Assembly (NCBI GenBank): GCA_964544055.1
Contig: CAZJAA010000008.1
Span: 1 to 64,000 of the forward strand
Reading direction: 5' to 3'
DNA length: 64,000 nt
From: SIG299 sp964544055
GTDB lineage: Bacteria; Bacillota; Clostridia; Lachnospirales; Lachnospiraceae
Shown: positions 44,701-52,863 of the stretch, in pieces
How positions within the stretch are numbered: position 1 is the first letter of the stretch
Layout of the letters: each line of letters opens with the position of its first letter
Notes under the pieces: model-generated
The model's database searches: none
What the model was told of the DNA's origin: nothing
The model's input: the letters and a program-made list of their open reading frames with translations, nothing else
Program-made: the position numbers and the translations under genes

Positions 44701-45119
44701 ACACATTCACAGGTTCCATCACATTGGATAAAAACGTAGGTGGTCAGTATGAGCCAGCAAAAGTAAAGAGCAGTGGAAAGATGGAAGAAAAGAAGGAAAC
44801 ACTTGATGAAGTTCTTGAAAAAATCAATGAGGCATTGGGTGGGGACTTCACAGAGGGTGATAAGGTTATCATGAAAAATCTGTGGGATAAATTGTCCAAG
44901 GATAAAGGACTTAGTAAGTCTGCAAAACAGGATAGTCCTCAGATGTTCCAAAAAAATATCTTCCCTAAACGATTTGAGGAAGTTGCAATGGAATCCTATA
45001 TGGAAAGCCAAGAAACGTATGAGGCATTATTCAGTGACATAGATAATAAGAAGTACACTTTATTTATGTCTATGTTGGCAAGCGGATTATATGATTTATT
45101 TACAAAACAGAGTAAATAG
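41724..45119 (+). CDS. ISL3-type transposase domain fused to HsdR-type SF2 helicase
   Basis: 1131 residues. Part 1 (about 40-385) follows the ISL3 transposase plan: zinc finger CPLCKKRMKNHG with a second pair in YRCMNKEC (about 45-95), a helical HTH stretch (YSQVQQKIYGTVTKQAVGQI) and an RNase H-like DDE core. Where ISL3 enzymes have GIDEFA this protein has GFVSFL, so the first Asp is missing; VVTDCND keeps the second. Part 2 (from about 396, FPRYHQLDVVRKL) is the motor and C-terminal part of type I restriction HsdR: Walker A HSAGSGKSNS (about 428-437), VDEAHSSQTG (about 534), FTATP, and QTISRLNRTHP (about 818). The PD-(D/E)XK nuclease that normally precedes this motor is absent. Start is TTG 41724 with GGGGTG upstream. 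No hsdM or hsdS is present. Function unknown; DNA targeting by the transposase part and translocation by the motor is inference. Confidence 0.85.
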   Translation: MIKPRKLKAYDQKLDDKLDLEQLAATEGDASNIYAMNPDTSIPDCPLCKKRMKNHGKYERQYWDVVYNDEKRPQFITLHYLFYKYRCMNKECSLTLYQKPIDFASENANVTKRFEALLTRYASSMSYSQVQQKIYGTVTKQAVGQITKRWVGGRDVERGEKFYTPQVLGFVSFLWDDKSYILVVDAGNRNLLIIDVLKSIDTDEIIILLNHLNKKNIRYVVTDCNDVVVNTVKDQLPGVEVLVNTDALLQGALDGFWQIIKTDAKHTMNDDKARLMKDPRELDDFDGDMIRRVTEKKPRVSNGYDHINMLRSILSNEWDVSDIRDWENKIPIDCKDEFYEASVYIDEYWKELLNFYKRRRNVTSEMYAKLQKMDKKLQEFKFISLEKGKTKDKDKIIFPRYHQLDVVRKLIQNVSEYGSGRNYLIQHSAGSGKSNSIAWTAYRLASLHRNNESVFNSVIIVTDRRVLDSQLQDTIGGFDHTIGSVVLIDDKKSSQDLLQAIKDGKRIIVTTLQKFPVIYDLVGDTTGKSYAVIVDEAHSSQTGQSALKLKMALADTEDALAEYAEMEGKAEDEIDIKNDKFLQELVSAGKHKNLSFFAFTATPKDKTLEIFGDEHQDGSFHPFHIYSMRQAIEEGFIMDVLSNYSTYKTCYDIEKADADAQEEVPSSKAAKAIRRFAVEHPHNIQQKSQVIVDTFETVTKNSIKGQGKMMVVTESRLAAVRYFKEVKRLARMKNPDILVMIAFSGSLKDPNEVDGPEYTESSLNVDKDGNRVTETQTKAVFKEQGSILIVAEKYQTGFDEPLLHTMVIDKKLRDVKAVQTISRLNRTHPDKDDTFVIDFVNTKEEILEAFQPFYTETSLEAEINIDLIYKTQKELRDFKIYGDADVKNVHEIKFNATGGKKADAIQAQVTNCLLPVARAYNDLGDQQRYQFRRKIRCFVKWYNYITQIVRLYDEDLHDEYVFCSYLMHLIPAEKTQKWDLGNKVRLEYYKLQHTFTGSITLDKNVGGQYEPAKVKSSGKMEEKKETLDEVLEKINEALGGDFTEGDKVIMKNLWDKLSKDKGLSKSAKQDSPQMFQKNIFPKRFEEVAMESYMESQETYEALFSDIDNKKYTLFMSMLASGLYDLFTKQSK

Positions 45120-45124
45120 GAGTA

Positions 45125-45167
45125 TAGCCAGTAGTGGAATGCTACTGGCTAAAATTTTAATCTTTTT
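45125..45167. terminator. Terminator between the fusion gene and DNA polymerase
   Basis: TAGCCAGTAG (45125-45134) and CTACTGGCTA (45142-45151), perfect 10-bp stem, followed by AAATTTTAATCTTTTTT. It may serve both convergent genes. Confidence 0.75.
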
Positions 45168-47148
45168 TATAAAATTCGCATTCGTAACCATCTGCTCTAA
45201 GGAGCAAGCCTTCAAACCAAGATGGTGTTCTGCCCATTTGTTCGCAGATGGCATTGAGATTAGCATCGACCGGACATTCAATGATAAGTTCATCGTGTAC
45301 ATGACCTACGATGAAGCAGTGGGAGAGAGTTCTCATTGCATAGCAAAGAATGTCTCTGCTGATAGCCTGTACAATATTTTCCACAAACTTGGGACCGTAT
45401 GATTCGATGCGTTCCCATTTTTTATTTGTACCCACACCTTCGTATGTTACCGACTCACCACCAAACTTATTCTCTCCGATGCGAGGTTTCACATAAGCCA
45501 ATCGTCTGCCGGATGGAAGAACGATGAAGAGCATGGCACTTTTGTAGATAAATCGGATACCGTGTGTTTCGGTAGCAGTACGTTCTTTGATAGCACGTTT
45601 TACTGCATTGTCAACATCCCACCAAAACTGTACGATGTTTGGGTTGGCATCTCTCCAAGCATCAACAAGAGGTTGGAGTTCTTCTTCGGTAAGTCCCATA
45701 TCCAAATCACCCATAGAGGTTAATGCTCCCACGCTGCCACCATAACCTAACGCTAATTCTGCGATTTTACCTTTCTGACGAAGGTGGGCATTCTGACCGT
45801 GCTTTTCAACAGGTACACCGAACATCGCAGATGCAGAAGCACAGTAAATGTCTCCGTTATCTGCAAAAACCTTCATACGCCATCTTTCCTTGGCTAAGTG
45901 TGCGATTACCCTCGCTTCAATAGCACTAAAGTCTGCTACTGCAAATTTATACCCGTCTCTTGGAATAAATGCTGTACGGATGAGTTCGGAAAGAACTCCC
46001 GGAACATTGTCATAGAACATATTGAGGATTTCGTAATCTCCATCTTTTACCAGCTCACGGGCAACATCCAAATCTTCCATGTGGTTCTGTGGTAAGTTCT
46101 GTAACTGTATGATGCGACCTGCCCATCGTCCTGATCTATTCGCACCATAGAACTGGAACATACCTCTTGCTCGTCCATCGTCACACACAGCATTCTGCAT
46201 GGCTTGGTATTTCTTTACAGATGATTTGGCGAGTTGCTGACGAAGTGTAAGAACATCAGCCACATCGGTTGGTACGGTTTTAAGTAATTCTACAACAGCT
46301 TTTTTATCAAGAGAGTCGGTATCTACTCCTTTTGCAGCAAGCCATCCTTTCATTTGTGCTACGGAGTTTGGATTCTCAAGGTCTGTTAAATTCTGCATGG
46401 TAGCCATTAAAGTTGCTTTGCTGATAGCATCAATTCTAATAGCATTTTCTACAACATCCATATCAAGAGCAATACCTCTGTCATTGATTTCTTGGTCGAG
46501 ATGGTATTCTTCCCACACAAATTCAGGAACAGGATAGTGGGAGAGTTTCTTTTGTATATTCATTTCAACCTCAACATCCCTTTTATTATAGGCTTTGAAC
46601 AACTCCCATTTATCTGGTGCGTGTTCTGGTAGATTACGGGTTCTGCCGCCATTGACCTTGGTTGCTGCACAAGGTTTGCAGAAGTAACGAATGAGGTCTT
46701 TGCCTTCCTTTAATTTCTGTTCTTCTAAGCCAAGAACAGCACCAACACCTTCCAACGAAAGTGGCAGCCCCATGTAAGCTGACCAGATCATGGAGCATCT
46801 CCAAGCAGATGGGTCGAGATAGTTTCCAACGGAATCTTCCGGGATACTGTAAGAGCAGAAGAGTTCCGGGTAGTTACGTTTTAGCCAAATGGAGAGGAAC
46901 ACCCTCTCAAATGCTGCATTGAAAGCCCATTTGATAACAGAATCATCAACAAGTGCTTGTAATATTTCATCCGGTATGGATTCTCCGTTTGCTACATCAA
47001 TTACAATAACGGGTCCGCCATCAACAGAATATGCAAAGAGTAAAACCTTAGAATCCGAGGATTCACTGTATTTATATACACCACATTTTGCCAGATCTAT
47101 ACTTGAATAAGTTTCAATATCAATTGATAAAGTCCCAATTTTACGCAT
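45157..47148 (-). CDS. Phage family A DNA polymerase
   Basis: Replicative polymerase of 663 residues. The N-terminal 3'-5' exonuclease-like domain begins LSIDIETYSS (about 6-15). Polymerase motif A is VADFSAIEARVIAHL, motif B RQKGKIAELALGYGGS and motif C VGHVHDELIIE. Start ATG 47148 has GGAAGGTG upstream; the frame is open to 47205. It is last in a minus-strand replication run: 54-residue protein, 84-residue protein, 116-residue protein, DUF2800, DUF2815, polymerase. The order DUF2800-DUF2815-PolA is common in Clostridia phages. Confidence 0.93.
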   Translation of the reverse strand: MRKIGTLSIDIETYSSIDLAKCGVYKYSESSDSKVLLFAYSVDGGPVIVIDVANGESIPDEILQALVDDSVIKWAFNAAFERVFLSIWLKRNYPELFCSYSIPEDSVGNYLDPSAWRCSMIWSAYMGLPLSLEGVGAVLGLEEQKLKEGKDLIRYFCKPCAATKVNGGRTRNLPEHAPDKWELFKAYNKRDVEVEMNIQKKLSHYPVPEFVWEEYHLDQEINDRGIALDMDVVENAIRIDAISKATLMATMQNLTDLENPNSVAQMKGWLAAKGVDTDSLDKKAVVELLKTVPTDVADVLTLRQQLAKSSVKKYQAMQNAVCDDGRARGMFQFYGANRSGRWAGRIIQLQNLPQNHMEDLDVARELVKDGDYEILNMFYDNVPGVLSELIRTAFIPRDGYKFAVADFSAIEARVIAHLAKERWRMKVFADNGDIYCASASAMFGVPVEKHGQNAHLRQKGKIAELALGYGGSVGALTSMGDLDMGLTEEELQPLVDAWRDANPNIVQFWWDVDNAVKRAIKERTATETHGIRFIYKSAMLFIVLPSGRRLAYVKPRIGENKFGGESVTYEGVGTNKKWERIESYGPKFVENIVQAISRDILCYAMRTLSHCFIVGHVHDELIIECPVDANLNAICEQMGRTPSWFEGLLLRADGYECEFYKKD

Positions 47149-47243
47149 TTTGTCACCTTCCTTGTAAAAAAATAGTGGCAGCAAGGCGGTTTGCCTTGCC
47201 ACCACGTGGATACCAATTGTGCCACCAGTTGGTTACGAGTTAT

Positions 47244-47807
47244 TTATGAGAGGAAATCGTCCTCATCAGAAGTTGCGAAGTCATCCTCTGCACGAGACTT
47301 GCCGCCTAAAGGCTCTCCGTCTCGAATCTTCTGCAAGTTATTCAATCCGCAGGCAATACCTTTATTGCCATTTGAATTGAATGCGTAGAAGTTGATAGAT
47401 GCTCTACCATATACACCAGAGTAAACCTCTGAACGTTCAATGATAGGCTGTCTGTCTGCATCTACGATACCAGGAGCAGTAGCGGAATTAGCATTTACGA
47501 AATATGCATTTGCATATGCCGCATCGTCTGGACGTTCCAAATCGCCATCGCGAAGTGGAGTTTTAAGAACGGAGAGAGTAGGAACTGTCTTTCCATTCCC
47601 TTTGAGTTTAGACTCGCCTTCTTCGTAAGCCGCCTGAATAGCTGCCTTAATCTTGTTGATAGTTGCAATATCATCCTTTGGGATGATGAGGGACACGCTG
47701 TATTTAGGTGCACCTCCATTGATTGATTTTGGTTCCCATGCATTAACAAAGGACCATCTGGTATTCACGCCTGTGATTACCTTAGTAGGAATACTCATAT
47801 TAGCCAT
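47244..47807 (-). CDS. DUF2815 phage protein, ssDNA-binding-like
   Basis: 187 residues. The family is found beside phage polymerases, and its beta-rich OB-like core (TRWSFVNAWEPKSINGGAPKYSVSLIIPK, later GVYGRASINFYAFN) and acidic C-terminal tail (EDDFATSDEDDFLS) resemble single-strand DNA-binding proteins. Start ATG 47807 has GGAGG upstream; it overlaps the end of the DUF2800 gene by 8 bp, so translation is coupled. Role in replication or recombination is inferred from position and tail. Confidence 0.85.
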   Translation of the reverse strand: MANMSIPTKVITGVNTRWSFVNAWEPKSINGGAPKYSVSLIIPKDDIATINKIKAAIQAAYEEGESKLKGNGKTVPTLSVLKTPLRDGDLERPDDAAYANAYFVNANSATAPGIVDADRQPIIERSEVYSGVYGRASINFYAFNSNGNKGIACGLNNLQKIRDGEPLGGKSRAEDDFATSDEDDFLS

Positions 47808-48942
47808 TGTCTTGTCCTCCTTCATTTTCTTTGAAATCTTCTTTGGCTGTACTCATTGCCTGTCGTTTGTCTGAGATTGGCACGAGTGTTGGTTTGCCCG
47901 GTGGCTTGGCAATTAGTCCACTTAAGAGTTCCTCAAACTTCTTCTTACCGAGAAGCGAGGTCATTGCTGTGATACCGAGAAGTTTCTTCTCGTAAGGGTC
48001 AAATCCGTGGTCTTTTACGATGAAAGCCACAGCATCCTCATCGGTGTACTTACGGGTTGACCTTCCTTCGACTACCTTAAAGCCTTCATATTCTGTTCCG
48101 CTTAAGGCCTGTTGAAGTGCATATTCTTTAATGTCATTAGCCCATGATACCAGCTCGTCCACCTGTGAAAGGATGGCGGCAATTTCAGTATCGTTAAGGT
48201 TAATAGGCATCTCGAAATCATACTGAGCCAGTTTTAAGTTTTCTTCTGCTCGTTTACGGCAGGTCGCTTTGACACGACAGAACTGGCAATGTTCTCCCGC
48301 ACTAAATTCTCCCTCGCCATTAAAGGCAAGCTGTGCGGTAGGGGCAAGAACCTCATCTGCCCATTTTAGTAATTCTTCCTTGGAGATTTCGTATGTACTT
48401 ACGTTATCCCTACGAGGTTGGAAGATGGTCATTTTAACTGTTTGGATATCATAGATTCCGTCGAACAACTCCAAGGCTCCAAGTGCATAGCACAGCATTT
48501 GGGAGTTGTTGTCTGCCGATACCAGAACCCCAAGTCCGTGTTTGTAGTCGATTACATGGATTTCTCTATCGGCTACGATGACACAGTCTCCAGTACCGAA
48601 ACCTTCCGGCACCCATTTGGAGAAGTCCAAGCGTTGCTCGATTAAGATTTCAGGGTCATTGCAGAGTTCTTTGGCAGCCGCCAACTGTTCCATAACATAG
48701 GAGCAGTATTGGTCGGAGCAGTAATCCATTTCCGTATCAAAGAACTCAAGGTTTGCAGTAGGGTCAGATACATTTTTACCTAATGCGTGTTCTACCTTGT
48801 ACTGGCAGAGTTCGTGTGCGTCCGTGCCTTGCTGGGCATACGGACTGGATTTATTTTCTTCAACAGCACACAGCTTTGCACTTGGTGGACAGTTTATCCA
48901 ACGATGACTGGCTGATGCTGATAAGAGCGCGTGTTTAGCCAT
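47800..48942 (-). CDS. DUF2800 protein, RecB/Cas4-like nuclease
   Basis: 380 residues. The PD-(D/E)XK pattern is visible as GTDAHELCQ (early His), the Asp in FGTGDCVIVADREIHVIDYKHGLG (about 117-140, D and DYK) and the C-terminal cysteines CQFCRVKATCRKRAE, with an early Cys at CPPSAKLC, as in Fe-S Cas4/AddB-like nucleases. Probably processes DNA ends for recombination with the DUF2815 protein. Start has GGAGGG upstream; overlaps the 116-residue gene by 8 bp. Confidence 0.85.
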   Translation of the reverse strand: MAKHALLSASASHRWINCPPSAKLCAVEENKSSPYAQQGTDAHELCQYKVEHALGKNVSDPTANLEFFDTEMDYCSDQYCSYVMEQLAAAKELCNDPEILIEQRLDFSKWVPEGFGTGDCVIVADREIHVIDYKHGLGVLVSADNNSQMLCYALGALELFDGIYDIQTVKMTIFQPRRDNVSTYEISKEELLKWADEVLAPTAQLAFNGEGEFSAGEHCQFCRVKATCRKRAEENLKLAQYDFEMPINLNDTEIAAILSQVDELVSWANDIKEYALQQALSGTEYEGFKVVEGRSTRKYTDEDAVAFIVKDHGFDPYEKKLLGITAMTSLLGKKKFEELLSGLIAKPPGKPTLVPISDKRQAMSTAKEDFKENEGGQDNG

Positions 48943-49285
48943 TGGTGAGTCCCTCCACTTCTTTTACGAGTGATGGATACTCCGATGGATCCAGTTTTGT
49001 GAGATTATCTACACCACGTTTGGTAATAAGTGCTTTTACCTGTTCTCTGAATCCGGCTTTGGATTTGGCAGAGAGGATTGCTCTAACTTCCTCAAGGGTG
49101 TATGTCTTTTCAGGTTCTGTTGCAGGTGCAACATCTTCTTTGGCTTCCGCTACAGGTGTAGCCACTTCTTTTTCATCTTCAGTAGAAGAGTAGAAGTCTT
49201 TTAATGCATTGGCTGTCTCAATGAGACGGTTTCCACATTCAATCATGTTGTCAAGTATCATTGACAGGTCCTTCATTTTACTCAT
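48935..49285 (-). CDS. Phage protein, unknown
   Basis: 116 residues. A helical N-terminus (1-35), an Ala/Glu/Pro-rich linker (about 36-60) and a C-terminal helical domain (YTLEEVRAILSAKSKAGFREQVKALITKRGVDNLTKL). Similar small genes precede DUF2800 in related phages. GGAGG lies before ATG 49285. No activity is suggested by sequence. Confidence 0.65.
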   Translation of the reverse strand: MSKMKDLSMILDNMIECGNRLIETANALKDFYSSTEDEKEVATPVAEAKEDVAPATEPEKTYTLEEVRAILSAKSKAGFREQVKALITKRGVDNLTKLDPSEYPSLVKEVEGLTNG

Positions 49286-49532
49286 GTTTGCCTCCTTCGA
49301 TTATGATTACGCCAGTCTTAATATCATGCTTGTCCAGCGTTACGTTATAAGGTTGGGAAATTCCAAATCCTCCAGGTGCATGGTGTGGAAGGACTGTACC
49401 AACATAGAAGTTTGGATGTTCTTCCGTAATTAAGATTGGTACTGAAATTCCATTCCACGGATATGCATCCGTATGACCGTTTTTGTGTTTTGCTTTGATA
49501 GTCTGTCCTATCAGTCCGTTGTTTCCTGACAT
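49278..49532 (-). CDS. Small phage protein, unknown
   Basis: 84 residues, beta-rich (GLIGQTIKAKHKNGHTDAYPWNG, VPILITEEHPNFYVGTVLPHH). GGAGG precedes ATG 49532. Overlaps both neighbours by a few bases, showing a tightly packed operon. Confidence 0.6.
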   Translation of the reverse strand: MSGNNGLIGQTIKAKHKNGHTDAYPWNGISVPILITEEHPNFYVGTVLPHHAPGGFGISQPYNVTLDKHDIKTGVIIIEGGKHE

Positions 49533-49675
49533 CTTGATTCCTCCATATTTGTCTTCTGATTTTCTTTGATTTTCCTTGCAAGCCGCTTTGCGATGACGCT
49601 TATTGCGATGAGTGTATCTACGAACTCTTCATCGATTCCATGCTCAGCGGCATTTTCAATCGTTTCTTTCTGCAT
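49511..49675 (-). CDS. Small phage protein, unknown
   Basis: 54 residues, mostly helical and charged (MQKETIENAAEHGIDEEF, then RLARKIKENQKT). The minus-strand site GGAGGTG lies 6 bases before ATG 49675, and the end overlaps the 84-residue gene. First gene of the minus-strand replication operon. Confidence 0.6.
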   Translation of the reverse strand: MQKETIENAAEHGIDEEFVDTLIAISVIAKRLARKIKENQKTNMEESRCQETTD

Positions 49676-49920
49676 CTGCAGCACCTCCGTTTCCGAAAGA
49701 GTTATCTACCCTTCTGACCCCTATGTAATCGAAACGCCCCTTTTTCCCCTTTTTGCTAAAACTTTTTTGAAAAAATTTAAAAATGGTGGTTTGCAAAATT
49801 TTCTTTAAATAGGAAGAAACACAAAAAAATAAAAAATTTCATTCAAAAAGGGGAAAACAGGCCTGTTTGTTTACATAGCCCATAGGAGGACTTATGTGCC
49901 TTACAAATTAACGAAAAGAG
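49676..49920. promoter_or_regulatory. Divergent control region of the replication operons
   Basis: 245 bp, very AT-rich, between the leftward polymerase operon and the rightward primase operon. It contains the perfect palindrome AAACAGGCCTGTTT (49855-49868), a likely operator, and AGGAGG at about 49886 before short plus-strand frames. Confidence 0.5.
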
Positions 49921-50346
49921 GTGAGTCCAGTTGGGATAGCTTACAAGAACACAGAGGGCTACAGCGACCCAGTTCCTTTTCAGGCAATAGCCAATATGGA
50001 AAAGGCAGAAAAGAAGTTCAGACCGATTGTTTATATCTGTTCTCCGTATTCCGGGGATATAGAAGGGAACACGCTGAAGGCTCGAAAGTACAGCAGATTT
50101 GCTGTAGACCAAGGTGCAATTCCGATAGCACCGCATTTATTACTTCCTCAATACATGGATGAAAAGACAGAAAGAGACCTTGCAATGCAGATGGACATGA
50201 TTCTGCTTGCACATTGTTTAGAGATTTGGGTGTTCGGTTCTTTTATTTCAGAAGGAATGGAAGCAGAAATTGCGAGAGCAAAACAGAAAAGAATGACAAT
50301 CCGTTATTTCACGGAGGATTTAAAGGAGGAAGAAAAATGCAGTTAA
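49921..50346 (+). CDS. DUF4406-like (nucleoside deoxyribosyltransferase-like) phage protein
   Basis: 141 residues. The core RPIVYICSPYSGDIEGNTLKARKYSRFAVDQ, then PHLLLPQYMDEKTER and EIWVFGSFISEGM, is the Rossmann-like fold of DUF4406, related to nucleoside 2-deoxyribosyltransferases, which may act on nucleotides in phages. The start is uncertain: GTG 49921 sits inside its own AGAGGTGAG, while ATG 49996 (MEKAEKKFRP) matches the usual family start but has a poor ribosome site. Overlaps the primase gene by 10 bp. Confidence 0.7.
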   Translation: MSPVGIAYKNTEGYSDPVPFQAIANMEKAEKKFRPIVYICSPYSGDIEGNTLKARKYSRFAVDQGAIPIAPHLLLPQYMDEKTERDLAMQMDMILLAHCLEIWVFGSFISEGMEAEIARAKQKRMTIRYFTEDLKEEEKCS

Positions 50347-52604
50347 CGATTTTTAACGCAGCCTGTGTCGGCAATGCCAAGAACTGCACCTACCCACAGA
50401 AATGCGTGGTAACGAGTGCAGGGGAGTTGATTGATGCAGTAAAGTTCGACCACGTTTGTGCTGAATATCAGAAGAACTACAGAAATGTCAGTAACTTCAT
50501 TCAGTCGGATGTAGTGGTCATGGATTTGGATAATGACCATTCAGACAATCCTGCTGATTGGGTTACGGCAGATATGTTGGACGAGATGATGCCAGACATT
50601 TCCTATGCTTTGGCACCTAGCCGCCATCATATGTTGGCAAAAGACGGTCAGACCCCAAGACCGAAGTATCACGCTTACTTCCCAATTAGTGTGTGTACCA
50701 ACGCGGAGGATTACGCAGCATTAAAAAGAGCCATCCACAAAGCCTTTCCAGTATTCGATGGAAACGCATTAGATGCGGCTCGCTTTATCTATGGTGCTGA
50801 TTGCACAGAGGTTGTGTGGCATGAAGGCTGGGTAAACATTGATGAAGAAGTGGAAATCACAGATGAAGAAGAGGATGCATCCACAAGCGGAGTTATCCAA
50901 GCAGGACAGAGAAACAATACCCTTTCCCGTTTTGCAGGCAGAGTAGTGAAACGCTACGGAGCCACAGATAAAGCACATGAGATTTTTCTCGAAGAAGCTG
51001 AAAAGTGTGACCCGCCATTATCGGATGAGGAACTTAAGACCATCTGGTACAGTGCTGTGAAATTTGCAAAGAAGATACAGGGACAGAATGGATACGTTCC
51101 GCCGGATGATTACAACGACGATTTCGGGGGCGAGGATAAATCCTTAAAGCCTTCTGACTACTCCGACATCGGACAGGCAAAGGTGCTGACTCGTGAGTAT
51201 GGAGATGAACTGCTTTTTACCAATGCTACAGATTACCTTCGTTTCGATGGTGAGGTGTGGATTGAAAATAAGCAGTTAGCGGTTGGAGCAATGGAAGAGT
51301 TCTTGGATTTACAGTTGCAGGATGCCGCGGATGAGATTGAACGTGCCAAGAAACTGCTCGTAGCAAAGGGTGTACCAGAAGAAGTAGTAAAGGGTGGTGC
51401 AAAGAAGATTGAAAAGGAAGTAACGGGAGACCAGTTGCCGGCCTTTTATATGCTCTTGGCGGCACAGCAGTATTTTGCCTTTGTTATGAAACGCAGAGAT
51501 ATGAAATATGTTACTTCTGCTCTTAATGCAGCAAAACCAATGCTGTCGGCAGATGTAAACGACCTTGATAAGAATGAGAACCTGCTGAATACACCATACG
51601 CTACCTACAATCTGACGCTTGGCATTGCGGGAGAACAGCCACATGACCCAAGAGACCTTATTACCAAAATTACGGAATGCTCCCCATCACAGGACGGTAT
51701 GCAGATTTGGGAAGATGCCTTACAGCTTTTCTTCTGTGGTGATGCAGACCTCATCAATTATGTACAGATGGTAGTCGGAATGGCTGCAATCGGAAAAGTG
51801 TATCAGGAACACCTGATCATTGCTTATGGTGGCGGTGCCAACGGTAAGTCTACGTTTTGGAACACTATCTCAAGAGTTCTCGGTACATACAGCGGTAAGT
51901 TGTCAGCTGAGACTTTGACGGTTGGGTGCAAGAGAAATGTAAAACCAGAGATGGCGGAACTTAAGGGAAAACGATTAATCATTGCATCAGAGATGGAAGA
52001 AGGGATGCGTTTAAACACAGCAGTTGTGAAACAGCTTTGCTCGACTGATGAGGTCTTTGCGGAGAAGAAGTACAAGGACCCCTTCAAATTCATTCCGAGC
52101 CATACCTTGGTTCTTTATACGAACCACCTTCCTCGTGTGTCAGCCAATGATGATGGAACATGGAGACGTCTGATTGTAATTCCGTTCAATGCCCATATTA
52201 CTGGAAGTTCGGATATTAAGAACTACACGGATTACTTATTTGAAAACGCAGGAGGGGCAATCCTCACATGGATTATTGAGGGAGCCAAGAAAGCAATTGA
52301 TGCAGGATTTAAGACTCCACTTCCAAAGTGTGTGTCAGATGCGATTCAGGCCTACCGCGAGGATAACGACTGGCTTGGTCACTTCATTGCAGAATGCTGT
52401 GAAACAGACCCTACCTATACGGAGAAGTCCGGGGAAATCTATCAGCAGTATCGTGCGTACTGCATTCAGAACGGAGAGTACACAAGAAGTACCACAGACT
52501 TTTACTCCGCTATGGAGAAGGCTGGGTATGAAAGAAAGAAATCCAATAAGGGTGTCATTGTTCGTGGCTTGCAGCTTAAAGCAGGTTCAGACTTCTTGGA
52601 CTAA
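50337..52604 (+). CDS. Phage primase-helicase (P4/D5 family)
   Basis: 755 residues. The N-terminal primase-polymerase-like domain has DVVVMDLDNDHSDN (about 62-75) and the RPKYHAYFP strand. A D5-type N-terminal domain follows, then an SF3 helicase with Walker A GGGANGKSTFWN (about 497-508) and motif LKGKRLIIASEMEEG with RRLIVIPF near the arginine finger. It probably opens the origin and primes replication. Start ATG 50337 has AAAGGAGG upstream. The iteron-like repeats begin right at its stop codon. Confidence 0.92.
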   Translation: MQLTIFNAACVGNAKNCTYPQKCVVTSAGELIDAVKFDHVCAEYQKNYRNVSNFIQSDVVVMDLDNDHSDNPADWVTADMLDEMMPDISYALAPSRHHMLAKDGQTPRPKYHAYFPISVCTNAEDYAALKRAIHKAFPVFDGNALDAARFIYGADCTEVVWHEGWVNIDEEVEITDEEEDASTSGVIQAGQRNNTLSRFAGRVVKRYGATDKAHEIFLEEAEKCDPPLSDEELKTIWYSAVKFAKKIQGQNGYVPPDDYNDDFGGEDKSLKPSDYSDIGQAKVLTREYGDELLFTNATDYLRFDGEVWIENKQLAVGAMEEFLDLQLQDAADEIERAKKLLVAKGVPEEVVKGGAKKIEKEVTGDQLPAFYMLLAAQQYFAFVMKRRDMKYVTSALNAAKPMLSADVNDLDKNENLLNTPYATYNLTLGIAGEQPHDPRDLITKITECSPSQDGMQIWEDALQLFFCGDADLINYVQMVVGMAAIGKVYQEHLIIAYGGGANGKSTFWNTISRVLGTYSGKLSAETLTVGCKRNVKPEMAELKGKRLIIASEMEEGMRLNTAVVKQLCSTDEVFAEKKYKDPFKFIPSHTLVLYTNHLPRVSANDDGTWRRLIVIPFNAHITGSSDIKNYTDYLFENAGGAILTWIIEGAKKAIDAGFKTPLPKCVSDAIQAYREDNDWLGHFIAECCETDPTYTEKSGEIYQQYRAYCIQNGEYTRSTTDFYSAMEKAGYERKKSNKGVIVRGLQLKAGSDFLD

Positions 52605-52842
52605 GGTGCAGGTCGGTGTAGGTCTTTTCCTAAACTTTTTCAAGATTAAAAGCCAAGGTGCAGGTCAGTGAAGGTCAATTCCTAAACTTTTCTTGAAAAG
52701 AGAGAAGTCCTACAAACCCTTATTTTATGGGAAAGTGCAGGTCGGTGAACCTCTCTATATAAAACTATTCTATAGCAAAATAAGGTCAAAAAATGCGTAT
52801 AGGAAGAGTTTATACAATGACCGTCACCGACCTTCACTTTTC
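52603..52842. repeat. Iteron-like repeats after the primase gene, possible replication origin
   Basis: Three direct copies of AARGTGCAGGTCRGTG at 52603-52624, 52655-52676 and 52732-52753, and one inverted copy at about 52819-52842 (GACCGTCACCGACCTTCACT). The first two are also followed by a shared TTCCTAAACTTTT, giving a 52-bp tandem unit. The 52605-52863 gap has no gene. Repeats next to a D5-type helicase fit an origin or a copy-control region. Confidence 0.65.
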
Positions 52843-52863
52843 AAAATTTGATGGAGGGAAACG

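Noticed and set aside
41724..45119. Ordinary type I restriction-modification system
   Set aside because: The nuclease domain is missing and no hsdM or hsdS gene is present on either side.
49896..50162. 88-residue plus-strand frame with an AGGAGG upstream
   Set aside because: Overlaps the DUF4406 frame, which has clear family motifs; this frame looks random after the first residues, though the ribosome site is noted.
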